Source of the DNA: Rhea pennata
Taxonomy: Eukaryota; Chordata; Aves; Rheiformes; Rheidae
Direction of reading: 5' to 3'
Assembly (NCBI RefSeq): GCF_028389875.1
Contig: NC_084671.1
Span: 29,879,083-29,943,082 of the forward strand
DNA length: 64,000 nt
Positions within the stretch are counted from its first letter, which is position 1, and each line of letters starts with the position of its first letter. A program made the translations under genes and the position numbers. The notes beneath the pieces are model-generated. The model was not told the origin of the DNA. It saw nothing but the letters and a program-made list of their open reading frames with translations, and did not search any database. This document shows positions 11,600 through 26,120 of the stretch, in pieces.

Positions 11600-14500
11600 C
11601 TTTGCTTACTGATCTCAGCATTTACACCCAGGGTCATGCACTCACAAACAGCTCATGAACAAGGAGGAACCAAGGCAGGGAGTAGGGGCCAAGATGAGAG
11701 AGGAAGGGAAGAGGAGGGAGGAACTGGTCCCAATCAGGGTGACACAACGTTTTACTCTCCAGCTCCTCCTGAGGACAGGCTAGGACCAAGGACAATCTAT
11801 GCACCATAGCTTCTCTGCAAAGTTAAGGCAGAAAAACCCTGCAGGGTTTCAGGTAGCCAAGCCATGCAGAGCTTCATGACAAGCATCTTGATTTTGGCGC
11901 ATAGAAATGTGCAAATCCCACTGCACAGAGTCTTGACAACACTTCCAAAGCCACACACAACACCCTCACACTATTCAACATTTTAAATCTGCCCATATAA
12001 CCCCAATACCACTCCCTTGCACAGCCAGATTGCAGTACCCTGCAAGGACAGAGCAATCTGGCTTTTTTGTCCACAGGACCCTGCCTTACACTTACGCTGG
12101 AGAAAACTGACTGGCTGAGCAGCAATCATGTGCTTTACTTTCCACTGTTGTTTCTGCAACTATTCCTGACATGTTCCTCGAGTCCTACGATTCCCTCCAG
12201 AGCACAGCACAAAGGCTTTGACAGAACTTACAAATGTGTTTCCTGCAGGAAAGAACAAGGTGCTGTTATTTCCCTTTTGCATCCCAAGCCAAAGTTGAAC
12301 ATGCGCCCAGATGTTAGGTGCCTGCTTTGAGACACCAGCACCCGGTATGCTGCACTGTCTAGGTGAGCTTTGGAATGTGTGGAGCCCAGCTCTCACAGAG
12401 TTCTTTGGCTCCTGGGGCTGCTCAGGACTTTGACCAACCAGCATCCAGGGCACAAGTCAGGTCTGTTTGGAAACAGAGAATTTCCAGATTTCAATATCTA
12501 CATGACTAAGTGGTTTTTCTTCACATCTTCAGGGTCTGAGACAGGTGCAAATCCACATTACTAAGGCCATATTACCAGGGAAGCATCTTTCCTGCCTTCC
12601 CCAGCACAATGCTGGTGACACCAGCACCAGCTATTTGACACAGGCATCTGCCTCCCACAGGACCCTGGTGCACCCCACTGAGTGGTCCTCTAGGAAGCCC
12701 TGTGTCATTGCAAGCTCACAGTGACAGCACCTGCTATGCACAGCCTGAACCAAAGCAAGGAGCCCTGGAGGCTTTGTCCAGGCACTTTTCCCCCTAGTGC
12801 TGACAGCAGGGAACTGGCAAACCTCCAAGGACTCACGCTCCATCCCAGGATTGGATTAGACCATGTGCCATGGGAGGGGACTGATCCTGTCCTCTGCTCC
12901 CCGAGCTAAGTCCTCTCTGCCGCCCATATCATGCCTCCATAGGTATCAGTAGTGCATGGCCAGACCTCAAGGAAAGCTGGTGGGAAGCCCCTCTCTGGGC
13001 TTCATCCTCATTGCAGTCCACTTCCTGGCCTTCCGTTTCTCTTCCTGTCCCATACCACCCGTCTGCTAAGATCCTTACACACCACTGACTCTTCATCAAA
13101 TCCAACTCTCTCCCCCTCCAGCCTCTGATGAGAAGGCAACTCAGCTAGATTTTTCCAGTCTGGGAAGGGTTCAAAACACCACAGAAACAACCTGGTGCTG
13201 CAGTTGAGCTGGCTTGCGGTGATGTGCCTAGCTATGTTCATGCCCTGGCCCCTCACCAGCCCCTACTCTAGATGAGTTCTTCAGCTAAAGTAGAAATGTC
13301 CCATTCTGGTGCAAGATGTGTGTGTCAGGTGACATCCTGCTGATAAGACTCAGTAGCCCTCAAGATTGATGGCTTACTGCAACCAATTCTGCACAAGAAT
13401 GTAGCCAGACCTGCAGCTTCCCCTCTCTTAGAAGAAAATGGAAGACAACCTGCACCAAAAAGGCAGCAGTTTGACCCTATGCAGCAGCTTGGGAAGTATC
13501 TAGCGAGAACAGCACATTTTATCAGGCAATGTTCATTCTTCTGCTTCCCAGACCCTTGCACCAACAGGACCTTCTGCAACAGTTCACAATAGTTGGGAGA
13601 TGAACCCTTTTTATTGTAGCATGCCATACTGGAGAAGCCCAGGAGACATCATGGCCTCGGTCACCCCAGCCCGCAAAACTAGCAGTGGTCTTCAAGCTCC
13701 TGCAGCTTGCATACACACCTAGAGATTTTTTTTTTCCTTCACCCTGTATTTCATTTCTTCTCTGGAAGGAGGCTGAGCTCTCCTCTGCCACTAGCAGAAA
13801 AGCTCTGTGGTTTCATTTCCTTCATTTTCAAGGAAGTTTGAAGAATAAAAATCAAGAAGGAAAAGACAGAAGTGTTCATTGTCCAAGTGAACTGCAACAG
13901 ATGACAGAACAAAGCCGAGAAAAAATTCCCATAGTGTTTCTCTAGGTCACAGAGAGAGCTGAGCCCTACAATTATAATCCTGCTCCTTCTCTCAAAACAG
14001 CTGAAATGAGTTGATCTTGGACCAAGACCACTCATACATTATGACATGCTTGGAGAGGCAGGAGTAGTCAGAGATTCAGCAGAGGGCAAGGAAATCCAGG
14101 GCCGTAACACTCAGGCATCCTCACCTGAGAAAATACCTCATTCTTTGGTAATCCAGAGGGTCCTGGGAAATCTTCCGAAAAAAATCCCTGCTTCATGCAC
14201 TGACACTGAACAAGGTGATCCCCAATGAGGTGATCCTCCCCTCTGCCAGCTCTGCATGGCCCAGGAGGAGCTGGAGGAGAAAGCAGAGTGTGCTTCCTTC
14301 CCAGCCTCTGCAGAGGACAGAAGGGGATTATCTCAGCAGTGGGGTTATCTCAGCAACCAGACAGCCTTCCAAGTATCCCCTTAGAAAGTGGGGATCCCCT
14401 TTCCCTTCAAGTCTGATACTTGTTCCTAAAGCAAGATAAGTGCAGCTTACTGAGTGACCAATCCCAACGAAAAAGAAGTCAGAGGGCAGAAGGACAGAAA

Positions 14501-17500
14501 ATACTCAGAGAGGCATCATCTTGAGATTTTCCAAAGAATCATTGCCAGCAAGCAACTAGCCACACCTACCCCTCAATTCAGTTTATGCACAAGGACAACA
14601 TTACTCCTCTCTTGCTCTTCCCTTGGGTCCTTTTCCATCCTTTCTCCTCTTCCACAGTGCAGCCACTTTGGCTGGCAGACACCAAGTAAATCCTCTTTTC
14701 ATGAAAAGCAGAAGTGCTCACAGAGGGAGCACCTTGGGGGCAGGAGAGTGCTCCTTCCTGCTCATCGACCATGCATTTTTTCCACACTGCTCTGCCCAGA
14801 AGGCAAGCGGCACATCAAGCCTTCTCCTCTCAGCCCACAGAGCAGCCACGCAGTTCTGTGCTCACCCAAAGCCTATGGTTAGGCACCTGGCAGCATGATT
14901 TATTTCACACTTTCCCTATATCCTGCAGCTGGGTGGTTTTGAAAATGGCCTGAAACTGCTGCTTACTCCCCTCCTCTTCCTTTCTCCCATTCTTCTCAAG
15001 CACTGTTATCCCTCTCCTGCCAGCTCCCAGCTCTCCCACTGAGAACCAGGAGGGGTTTTTGTTTGATTGTTTTTTCTTTCATCAGCACAGTAAAGACATA
15101 GAACTAAGCTGCCAGGAACTGCTGATCTGGTCAGCTCTTCATCAGGTTTTAATCCAGGTCAACGGTACAGACAGATTAAATTCAAGGAGAGTCTGCTATT
15201 CGGAACAGTTTCCACATGAGCAGTTGCAATTCCTGGTGCTGTAGGAAAGAACCGTGATTCTCAGTAAGCTTTTACACTCAGAGAGCTTCCTCCATTTCTT
15301 CTCCTCTCCTTCTCCTTCATCTTTTTCTCTTAATAACTCTCTAGTTTTCAGATACAAACCAAGAGAAGAGCTGAAACAAGAAGGAAGCCTGGAGAAGCAC
15401 CACATTGCAGAGTTTCCAAGAGCTCACTATGCTGCAGAAACAGCCAGAGGAAAGAGTCACACTCAGCTAGGATGGATGGTGAGGGAGAGGGGAGGCTGTG
15501 AGGAAGATTCAAAACTTCATGAAGGATGGAGACAGCTGTACATCCTATGACTAGTGGTTCTTATTCCCAGCTGTTTCTCGTCTTCACTGACCGGAGATTT
15601 CTGAATCACTCTCATCCCTGCATTGGGCAAGATGAGCTGCACAAGCTTGAAAAGCATAACAAATCTCTAGGGATAGCTTGGCACGTCTGGAGCCAGGTAG
15701 GTAAGGAGGGAGCCTAGGGCAGCTCTGAGAAGAGACATACGGGTGACATTAGGGAAGGAGGGGAGATAGTAAGTCCTTGTTTGCTTCTGACACACTCTTT
15801 TTCTCCTGTTCAGGTTGTACCTACATACTGATGTGCAGGCACTAGGACTGAGAACAACAATATGGCCCTGCTGGTTGGTTGCCCCACTGCAGTGTGGTGC
15901 CCAACAGAAGACACTGCAGGAATGGAGAAACTGCAACAGAAAATGGACAGCAATTCACTGCTGCTGAGGAGACCTCAACATATTCTTTTCGTCCTGTAGG
16001 AAATACGATTTCTTCTAAAGTGGAACCACCAAGTGAAGGGGTCATTCACAGTTCAGACAGCTGTCCAGAGTGCAAGGGCCACAGTCTCAGCTAAGTCAGG
16101 GCAAAATGACACAGAACTGTTTCTTGGTTGGCTTCATCTGCTCCCATAGCAATGGAGAACTAGATGTAATTAAACAAATAGTCCAATAAGGGCGGATGGG
16201 AGCCTTCAGGATCATGCAAAGCATTACAGGAAAGCCTCCAGCTTGTGCCTGGCCCCTGCATTTTGGCAGTCAGGAGAGGAGCATGCCTTGCAAGGGGAAA
16301 AGGATATAGGATGTAGAAAACCAGCTACTGTCTAAAACTGGAGCATGGCAAGTGTTACATATAGACCTACAAAAAACATTACAGTTTCCAGGCTCATGGG
16401 AAACTTCAAAACAGTGCTGCAGAAAATACTAGGAAGGCTTAAGAGCCGCCATTTTACCTGCCCTTCCTATTTCAGTTGATCTGCCCATTTCTGGGGTATC
16501 AAATGGAAATTTGGTTGGCTAAAACTACTTCCCATCTAAAACACAACTTCTATTTGATGCCTTATGGTTGCACAGACACCTTCAGAATGTGACCCAGATA
16601 CAACAGCTAGCACCTGAAATCAGCACCCCAGAGGGCTTCTCTGGGAGATATTCATGATGAAACCTTGCAGCGACCACTACAGGGCTCTCTTACTAAATAA
16701 TGTCTTGCTTGCTGAACCATGTTAGAAAGGGAAGAGCAGTCATACTTGTGAAGACTGACATGCCTCTTGCTTCTCTCTTTTCTTTTCTAGGCACTGCAAA
16801 GGTGGAGAGGCAGTGTTAGAAAGAAAACTTAAGGGGAAGGAAACAAGTAAAACCCAGTTCTATCTTCTTCTGATCTTAATTCTGCTTCAAGGTGAGTTCG
16901 AGCAAGACCTGATCAGCAGCTTTGAGCTTCACTTAGGTAGGAAGAGAGTTTTAGTTTATTTAAATACTGGTCAGCAACAACTCAAAAAACAATAATAAAA
17001 AAAATCAAAATTTTATCTTTAAAACCTGCATCATGTTTTCATTTGCTGCTTGAATAAAGTGTGTACAGACAATGCAAATGCATCAGTATTCCTCTCCTAA
17101 CTGACTTTTCTAACTCATTCTTTCTCTGTACTTTTGAGTTTCCTTTTATAGGGGAAAAAACAGCTGAATAGCTATTAAACTGCATGGCAACAATTTGATC
17201 TGTCCCCTGTGAGCAATAAGGCTATTTGGGGGCTTCTTCTGTACCCAGAGTATCAAAAGAGCAAGTGAAAAAATTCGAGTTTAATCTCCTGCTCTGGATA
17301 AAACGATACAATATGATACTACCTAGGGAAGCTGAAGTCCTACCACATCTCAGACGTCGTGACTTGTAATCATAGCTGCCTCTATTTTAAAATGAACTGT
17401 GAACATAATAAAGGAAATAAATCATTTATTATGTGAATAAAAGAGAAAAGCTAAGATGGTCAGCTATATGGCTTATTTTTAAAACAAAGCTCTGAAAGTT

Positions 17501-20500
17501 CTGCTGTCTGAATTTCTTAGGTTTCCCCCTTTGCTAACTTTGCACTGTTGTATTCTGGCTGTTTACTAGATGGGAAATCTACTTAGTTTATTCCGGCAGA
17601 ATAATGAATTGTATGCCCAGTCCTCAGATGGCTTAAGTAGACTGAAGTAAACACACATGCATTTTCACAGCCTCATTGCTGTAGTTTAACTGGAGCTTTG
17701 CAAGAAGCATAGCTCCTGTCCAGTGTATTTCTTGCAGTAGGAACTAAGAGATAGATGTCAGAAATTAATGATCAGCTTCAAAAAAAAATTTTTTTTTGAG
17801 CTGTAGCCAGAATGATCTGCTTGCTTGTTTAGCTAACTACGCTTCTTTCTTCTTGCAAGGACACACTTGTACTAACATTAATGATTAAAACTTCTGGCTA
17901 CAGTCTCCAGTCACATGGTTGTTCACATGCTGGGGAATCAGAGCAATCAAAGCATCCAGTCTGTGCTGACTGTACTAACACAATGTTGCTGTCAGCACCC
18001 TTTCCAAAGGCAGTCCATGCCTGTGGCTCGCTCTCATTCTACAATTACCCATTTATCCATATTTACAAAGCAGCTCACCTTTGCTCCCCCCTTTTCCAGT
18101 AGCTCAGCCATCAAGAGTCTTCTACCTCTTGCTGTTTTTTCTGATGGAAAGAGAGATTTACAGAAGTCTGTAATTCTGGATGCTGCTTTTCAAAGTGAAT
18201 TGGTCTAAACAGAGATGCTCTTTTGCTCAGCAAATCTGATTCTGTGCAAATGCAGTTACATTCATGGACTCAACAGCAAAAATACCTCTCTCTTGAATGC
18301 ACTAGATAATGTTTACAGCAGTATTTGCACTGTCTGATGTGTTCAGCTAAAAGCTAGCACAGCAATACAGCAGAAGCCTCCCCAGTTTCAGTTAATAATG
18401 CGAGGATTTGTTTCTTGCCCGGCATTGGTCCCATGGAGCCAGAAGAGCTGGCTTGCTTGCTTTTGCAGCAATGTGCTTATTCCCATGCTGGCACCTGCAG
18501 ACACTAGGGCTCCATGAGCTGGTGGGAGATGATCCCACCAGACCTGCATCGTGGAGGAAGGCCAAAAGGACCCAGATGAGCTTCCAGTGCTAGCAGTTGG
18601 GAAAATTATGCCTGTGGATTTGGAAAATGAAGACACTGTACTGAGGATCTAGACCATAACAAGGAGCCCCACAGCAAGCACCAATTTTCAGAGAGAAGCC
18701 ATCCTTTAACTCTGAAAAGCCTCAGTCTCTGAAAGCAGTAACTGTTCTCTAAGAGACTCAGAAAGAAGGCAGAAATAGGTCTTAGTAGAAAGCAAAATGA
18801 AGTTTCTGAAAGTGCAGCATTATGAGGGAGAGGAAGAGGCGAGCTGGTCAGCGGCTTGGCCACATCCGCTTTCTGGGCTCTCCTGAGCCAACGGGTGAAG
18901 CTACACACCCCTAGTTCCCATGCCAGAGGGTAGAGCTGAACAGCACATTTCTGTAGGGGAGTTACAGCAGAGGCAGTGCTATCTCTGTGGTCTTCACTCT
19001 TCCTTCTCCCAGATCTGACAGTATGTGAAGTGAAATGTAAATGAGAAGGAAGTGAGTCACAGAGGAGATAGCCACAAAAGGATCTCATTCCCCCCTCTCC
19101 CCCATATCCGCATACACAGTCAGTCCTCCCTTGTGGCTACACCCCTGCTTTCTCTTGTGGTGTTTATCTCCCCATCTTTCCTAGACTGAGGATTTGAGAT
19201 CTGCTATCCATAGGCTACTGCAGAGTAGTGACCATCACACAGGCAGGCATGAGGGATGCACCATCAGGATAAAGTGAACCTCCTTCTTAGAAAGTGCTGA
19301 AGCAGGCTAGAGAGCAGAGCGTTAACTCACAACTCAAGTTCTTTGAACTAATGCCTGCAACAGGACTTTCTTGCCTGGCCCAAATATCCAATGTTGAAAT
19401 ACCTTTCATTTCTATAGCAACCGGAAGCTAAATACATCCACTTTCTTATGAATCATAATCTGAGGCAAGAATACTGGAAGTTTAGATGTTATAGAGAACT
19501 ACTCGCAATACATCTGCAGAAGAAGCAAGTGCCTAAACTTAGAGAACAGAGAAAACTACTAACTTTTCCTCCCAGAACTCCTCAAGAGCTGAAAAGCCTC
19601 CTCATCAAGTTTCTTAAATCTATAGGTTGGTCCTTGGTTGGTCCTAAACACATTGCCCAAGATTTTCTTCAGGATTGCAAGATATGGGTAAATTGTTCTC
19701 AATTTTTTAATGTATTGTGATCAAAAACTACTGACAGCTGATTCTTCAAGGCAGCAAGAAAATCGCCTGACCCATCTACTCCAGCATATTTACCGAAGAA
19801 TTTGAGCATAAAACTGTCAGGACTAGAGGCTTTTAACTCACCAGGTTACTGACAAGTCACTGCTCTGACATCATTCAGTATTGCAAATTGTGATGAGAAA
19901 AGTTACTCCCACATATACTCCCTTCCTGCTGCTGTTCTGCTTAAGAGAAGTGTGAAATAGTATCATTAGTGCAAAGGGAAGTGAAAGTATCTAACCTCCT
20001 CACAGAGTTATCCCCACTCAGCTTTCCCTTCTGGCCAGAAAACCAAGCTTCCTACTATGCAGCAACCTCATAACAATTCTCAGGGTGGATTTCAATCAGC
20101 ACCTGAAGCAAACTGAAGTGTTCACATTCCAAATTCTTCCTTACTTTGGTCTTCAGCCTTTGGGCTCACCATCCCTCCTTTCTAGTATGACAGTTTAAGG
20201 ACAAATGCAAAAGAAAAGCCAATCTACAGGTTTGGGGGATTGGAGTGCCCTCTTATATTTAGGGCACATTCCTTCTTCTAACATAAAACCCAGAAAAAAG
20301 CTGCAAGGTATGAGTTTCTGTGTTTTGGGCGTGGGTGGCGGAGGGGGGAGGTAAAAAGAAATTCTGAGGCAAAGTGACATCATTATCATTGTATCTGAGA
20401 CACCTCATCCCTGCAGCTGTATCTGGGAGAAACTCAAAGTAGGCTTGCATGTCTTGATTCAAGATCCTTCCCTTTTCCCCATGCACAAAGGAATGCAAGA

Positions 20501-23500
20501 GAGGGAAAAACTCAAACAGGTGCTTTAAGAGAGTAGATCTTCCACTCCTGTACTCTATCATTCTGAGAACAGCAGTAATAATCTGCCAGCAAAGACAAAT
20601 CATATCCCAGAGATGGAGAACAGGCTCTGTCAGTCCTTGAAGATCTACCTTGGTGGAATGAGAACAAGGGGAGCAAGACTTAGGCCAGAGCCATGGATTT
20701 AAGAGGAAAAACACCTTACTTCCATATTTAACACTCACTTGAATGCCATTCACTAACGTTTGTTCAGATTCTGCTCCTGTTCTGCACAAGTCATTAATTT
20801 TTTTTTTCCAGGAATAAGAACAAATTGTATGCTCAAAGTGAGATAAAATATCCTAGCAGACTACGAAGCATGAGACTGTACTCTACTCTTGAAAAAGACC
20901 CTCCATAAGAGCTCAGATACCCACTTTAAGACAAGATCCATAGTCTGATAAGACTGTTGTCACCTAAGCACAAAAAAGGCAACAGCAAAAGAATCCAAAG
21001 AGGTGACTCGGAAGCAGAGCAAGCAGAATTATCCCAGCCACACTGCATTGCTCTGAGTGTATGACTTTGGTAGTTTTCCTGGCATCTCCCCTCCCTATCA
21101 CCCTCTGGATTTGCCTTCTCGTCCTTCCCTGGTCTGTCTTGGAAACGTGCTGTCCTTTGCTGCTGGCAGACATAAAGGCTGAAGAGTTTTGACAACTGTA
21201 GTATTTAGAATACCATACAAAATCATGTTGGTCAACATCCATTTCCTTATCAGCAGGTTTGTCCAACACTTAAAAAATATAAAGGCACATACATACTGAT
21301 AGTCTTTTGGGAAAGTGGCAGAGCAGAGTCTTTAAATCACTTTTTTAAAGCAATCGGATACAGCTTATTTCTCATAAGCATGGTATGCTGAAGTAATAAA
21401 AGAACTTCCTAACCTTGATTCAATAACTTACTTGACAACTTGAAGGTTTTTAGATTCAAGTCACTGAAGCCTCTCTCTGAGCTGAAGCTGCAACCAGCAA
21501 TCCATTACCTGTGAACATGTACCACCAAGATTTTGTGCATGCAGTACAGCACTTACTCCCAAGCCTAACATGTGATTAGAGGGAGGGATCTAGAGGGAGA
21601 TCACATGTACAATCCATGATCATCTATTTTGGTTGAAAATAGGTCCATGTTTCCTGTTATTGATCAGGTATCATCTTGCCTCAACTTTCTCAACCGCTAC
21701 ATGGCAAATTTGACACAGAGCACTTGAAACAAAAACATCAGGACTTAAGGGTGCCAGTGTGTCTTATTGCAGGCATCTAATTTAGTTTGAATGTGTGCAA
21801 GAGGATGACATTTTGTACTGTTTGTAAAACAGCTGTTTTCACATTTGTCATTGGCTTTAGAACATGCTCTGAAGATGTGAAAATCGTACTGTGCAAATGA
21901 AAGGAGGTTCATGACCTGAAATCAGAAGTTCAAGACAGGGAAAGAGAAAAAAAGCACCCCTCTGAAAAACACACAATAACACATTTAGGGGCAGAGCACA
22001 TCATGAGCAATAAAACTCTGTACACTCATGAAGGTCCTGCGTCCCAGGATGGTCGTTCACCTTTCCACCACCTATTCTCTCCACCTTCCTACTGTTCTCT
22101 TCCTCCTGCTTCTAAGACCATGAAAAAGAAAAGCAACCATGTTGTCATACATTGTCCCATGAGGAATAGAGTTCAGAGGCTCAGGGAAGGGAAGAAGGAA
22201 CAGCAAAAGATGGAAGCCATAAGGTTACACAGTGTCTCTGGGTGGCTTTTTCTCTTTTTAGAACTTAATTCACTTTTCACCTGCTGCAGCGTAGCTCGGG
22301 AAGGACTTAAAGATATCCCTAGGGCAGATAAAAGTACAATATTAGTTATTCAAAAGTATATATGTAAATTATCTTTTGTGTTGTATTTCAACTTTTTTTG
22401 ACACAAAGATCTTGGTAGCAGTGCTAACCATTACACTAACCAGACTTCTGCATCTTAATTAATATTTTGACATTAGGCAGCCACCTCTGTATTAGGCAGC
22501 CACCAATCATATAAAAAAAATGTAATTGAGATTTTCTGCTAAGCTAAATCCGTAACGCATTCAATCCCTGCTAAACTAGCCAGAAATACTTGGTATAAGC
22601 ATCTTGCCGTATGACATAATACTTACACCAAGAGAAGAAAATGGCATCGTTTTACTTTGCAACAGAGAGTGCAAAGACAAAACACTTCTTCATTCTGAAT
22701 GTCAGTGTACTGCTGCCCCCTGAGAAAAATAGATGCATGTAGAATGGAAAGGGTGGCAGCTGCTGTGCTATGCAGGTGGCCAGCTGTCCCTAGTGAGTTT
22801 TGACAAGCGAAATAATGCTGCTGTCGCTTCTCATAGGGACAAGATAAAAAATAGCAGAAGTTTTAGCTGCAGAAACAAGGAGCCCACAAGAAGATCGCAC
22901 GCTCAACACAGATGTCAAGATACAAGCTCATACGGTAGCTTCCTGCTTTTCCTCATTCAAGCACAATTCCCCCTTCCTGTCTGCTGGTAGATATATCACA
23001 CAAGTATAATGATATGGACTAAAAAGTCAAAATCAAGCAAACATGAAGACAAGTCCAGCTACCCCACAACAGATCTGGAAGTGCTGACTTGAAAGAAAAA
23101 AACATTGCTGCTTGTTTAGCTTGTAAAATTGCAGAAGTCTAAACAACTTACAATACACAATGACAGTTTTATTTTAAAATCTATTTTCAATAGCTTTTTC
23201 CTTTTTTTTTTTTTTCATTATAAACCTTTCAAGAAATCACTACTCCCTGTTCAGAAATTCTTGAGAGGAACAAAATCAGGTCTGTGAAGAATTAGACCAA
23301 TATGTGTTTGACTAAAGGTACATCCTCCCCTTGAACAACAGTGACATTTTGTTGGAGCCTCTCAAATTCGTTCTGCTTTTTATCTCAGAGTCTCGGCTCT
23401 GTTTACTGTCCATGAAAATAAGAATCTTCTGAACTGAAAGGATTTCCTCAGCTAGTTCTAGCCTCAACGAAGAAATATATTTCAAAAATACTATTTCTGT

Positions 23501-23883
23501 TATCCATTGCTCCATGATAATTTCTCTTTTTTTTCTTTTTTGAAGAGGACATAAACAAATATTAATAAAGAAGATGCTATGTTAAACGTTTATTCTGTAC
23601 AAAATTTAGGAAATAAAGAAAAATGTAAAAGCTCCTGTAGCACTGTTAGTTTTGCCCTCTTGTGGGGAAAAGGACGAATTCATTATAAAGTCACAGGTAT
23701 AACAGTATGAAAAATGCTGTTTGCTGTATGAATTAGCAGCAGCAGCAAGAACTTTCAATATCCATTTTTCATTTTATTAATTTTCCTTCCTGTTGGAATT
23801 ACTTTTCCTTCCTGTTTCCTTCCTACTACAGTGCAAGCTAGACTGCTATCACTGACCAAAATCAAATATGAAAATGCAAAAAG
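11600..23883. other. Intergenic DNA between NRROS and FBXO45 (left part)
   Basis: No exon, RNA gene or nameable repeat was found. Open frames of up to 176 codons (minus 20789-20259) have no recognisable motif or splice logic. There is an A9/T9 inverted run at about 17780-17799 and a pair of 13-base direct copies (ttaggcagccacc) near 22473 and 22492. The region may hold regulatory DNA, but nothing in the sequence alone shows it. Confidence 0.5.
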
Positions 23884-26120
23884 CATAGAATCATAGAATG
23901 GTTAAGGTTGGAAGGGACCTCTGGAGATCAGCAAATCCAATCCACCTGCTCAAGCAGGGTCACCTATAGCATGTTAGACAGGACTGCATCCAGGCAGGCC
24001 TTGAATATCTCCAGAGAAGGAGACTCCACAACCTCTCTGGGCAACCTGTTCCAGTGCTCTGTCACTCTCACAGTGAAGACATTCCTCCTCATATTTGGGC
24101 AGAACATTCTGTGGTTCAGTTTTTGCCCATTGCCTCTTGTCCTGTCACATGGGACAACAGAAAAGAGTTTGTCTCTGTCCCCCTGACACCCTCCCTTCAG
24201 GTACTTATAGACATTGATAGGATTCTCCCTCAGTCTTCTCTTCTCAAGGCTAAAGACGCCCGGCTCTCGCAGCCTTTCCTCATAGGGCAGATGCTCCAGC
24301 CCTCTGATTATCTTGGTAGCCCTATGCTGGACTCTCTCCAGTAGCTCCATGTCTCTGTTGTACTGGGGAGCCCAGAACGGGAAGCAGTACTCGAGATGAG
24401 GCCTCACCAGGGCTGAGAAGAGGGGCAGGATCACCTCCCTCGACCTGCCGGCAACAGTCTTCTTAATGCACCCAAGGAGACCATTGGCTTTCTTGACCAC
24501 AAGGGCACATTGATGGCTCATCGTCAACTTGTCATCCACCAGCACTCCCATGTCCTTCTCTGCAGAGCTGCTTTTCAGCAGCTCAGCCCCCAGCTTGTAC
24601 TGGTGCCTAGGGTTATTCCTCTGCACTTGCCCTTGTGGAACCTCAGGAGATTCTTCTCTGTCCAACTCTCCAGCCTGGCCAGGTCTCTCTGAATGGCAGT
24701 ACAGTGCTCAGGTGTATCAGCCACTCCTCCCAACTTGGTATCATCAGCAAACTTGCTGAGGAGGCACTCTGTCCCTTCGTCCAGGTCATTGATGAAGAAG
24801 TCGAACAGTACGGAGCCCTGGGGAACACCACTAGCCACAGGCCTCCAACTAGACTCCGCGCCACTGATGACAGCCCTCTGAGCTCTGCCTTTCAGCAAGT
24901 TCTCAAGACACCTCACTGTCCACTCGTCTAACCCACACTTCCTGAGCTTATCTAGGAGGATGTTAGGGGAGACAGTGTCAAAAGCCTTTCCGAAGTCAAG
25001 GTACCCAACGTCCACCACTCTCCCCTCATCTACCCAGCCAGTCATTCCATCAGAGAAGGCTATTAGATTGGGTAAGCAGGAGTTCCCCTTGGTGAATCCA
25101 TGCTGACTACTCCTTATCACCTTCTTTTCCTCCGTATGCCTGGAGATGACCTCCAGAATGAGCTGTTCCATCACCTTTCCAGGAATGGAGGTGAACCCCA
25201 CTGGCCTAGAGTTGCTTGGGTCCTCCTTCTTGCCCTTTTGGAAGACTGGAGTGACACTGCCTTTCTTCCAGTCCTCAGGCACCTCTCCAGTTCTCCACGA
25301 TCTTTCAGACGATGGAGAGCAGCCTGGCAACAACATCCGCTAGCTCCCTCTGTACTTGTGGGTACATCCCATCAGGGCCCATGGATTTGTGCATGTCAAG
25401 CTTGCCCAGAAGATCGCTAACCCTATCCTCCTCAACCAAGGGAAAGTCTTCCTTTCAACAGACCTTCTGCCTTGCCTCCAGGCTCTGGGATTCTTGAGGG
25501 CTGCCCTTAGCAGTGACGACTGAAGAGGGCATTCAGTAATTCTGCCTTCTCCGTATCCTTTGTCACCAGGGCCTCCGCCCCATTCAGTAGCAGGCTCACA
25601 TTTTCCCTAGTCCTCCTCTTGCTGCTGATGTATTTAAAGAAGCCCATCCTATTGTCCTTAACATCCCTTGCCAGACTCAGTTCCAATTGGGCCTTAGCCT
25701 TCGTTGCTGCATCTCTACATACTCTGACCGCATTCCTATAATCCTCCCAAGTAGCCTGTCCCCTCTTCCACATTCTGTGTACTTTCTACTGCTGTCTGAC
25801 CAAGAGCTCCTTGCTCATCCATACAGGTCTCCTGCCCCCTTTACTGCACTTCTTACTCATAGGGATGCACCACTCTTGTGCTTGAAGGAAGTGAGGTTTG
25901 AATATTAACCAGCTCTCCTAGAGCCTCCTTCCTTTCAGGGCCTTAACGCATGAGATTCCACCAATTACGTCTCTGAAGAGCTCAAAGTCCGCTCTCCTGA
26001 AGTCCAGGGTTGCAATCCTGCTTGTTGCCTTACTTCTTTGCTGCAGGATCCTGAACTCCACCATCTCATGGTCTCTGCAGCCAAGACTGCAACCAACCTT
26101 CACATCATTGCATCCTAGAA
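23884..26120 (-). mobile_element. CR1 LINE, 5'-truncated, about 2.2 kb, ORF2 with reverse transcriptase
   Basis: The 3' end lies at 23884, where the + strand reads catagaatcatagaat, the hallmark terminal repeat of CR1; CR1 has no poly(A) tail. From the 5' side on the minus strand the element has the last piece of the APE-type endonuclease (RDHEMVEF, the final His motif), a linker (ATLDFRRADFELFRD), then the reverse transcriptase with motifs [17 protein letters not shown] and the catalytic FADD at about 24750. It ends in the C-terminal domain ([23 protein letters not shown]). Most of the endonuclease is missing through 5' truncation, which is usual for CR1. The RT sits in two frames that swap near 24600-24665, and further stops interrupt the linker, so the copy cannot encode active protein. 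Frames are long, so it is much younger than the copy at the left edge. The 5' boundary is approximate. Confidence 0.93.

Noticed and set aside
20259-20789. A 176-codon minus-strand open frame in the NRROS-FBXO45 gap
   Set aside because: It has no recognisable domain, promoter or splice partner, and its composition is that of intergenic DNA.
24054-25497. Several + strand open frames across 23.9-25.5 kb
   Set aside because: They are antisense shadows of the CR1 reverse transcriptase on the minus strand.
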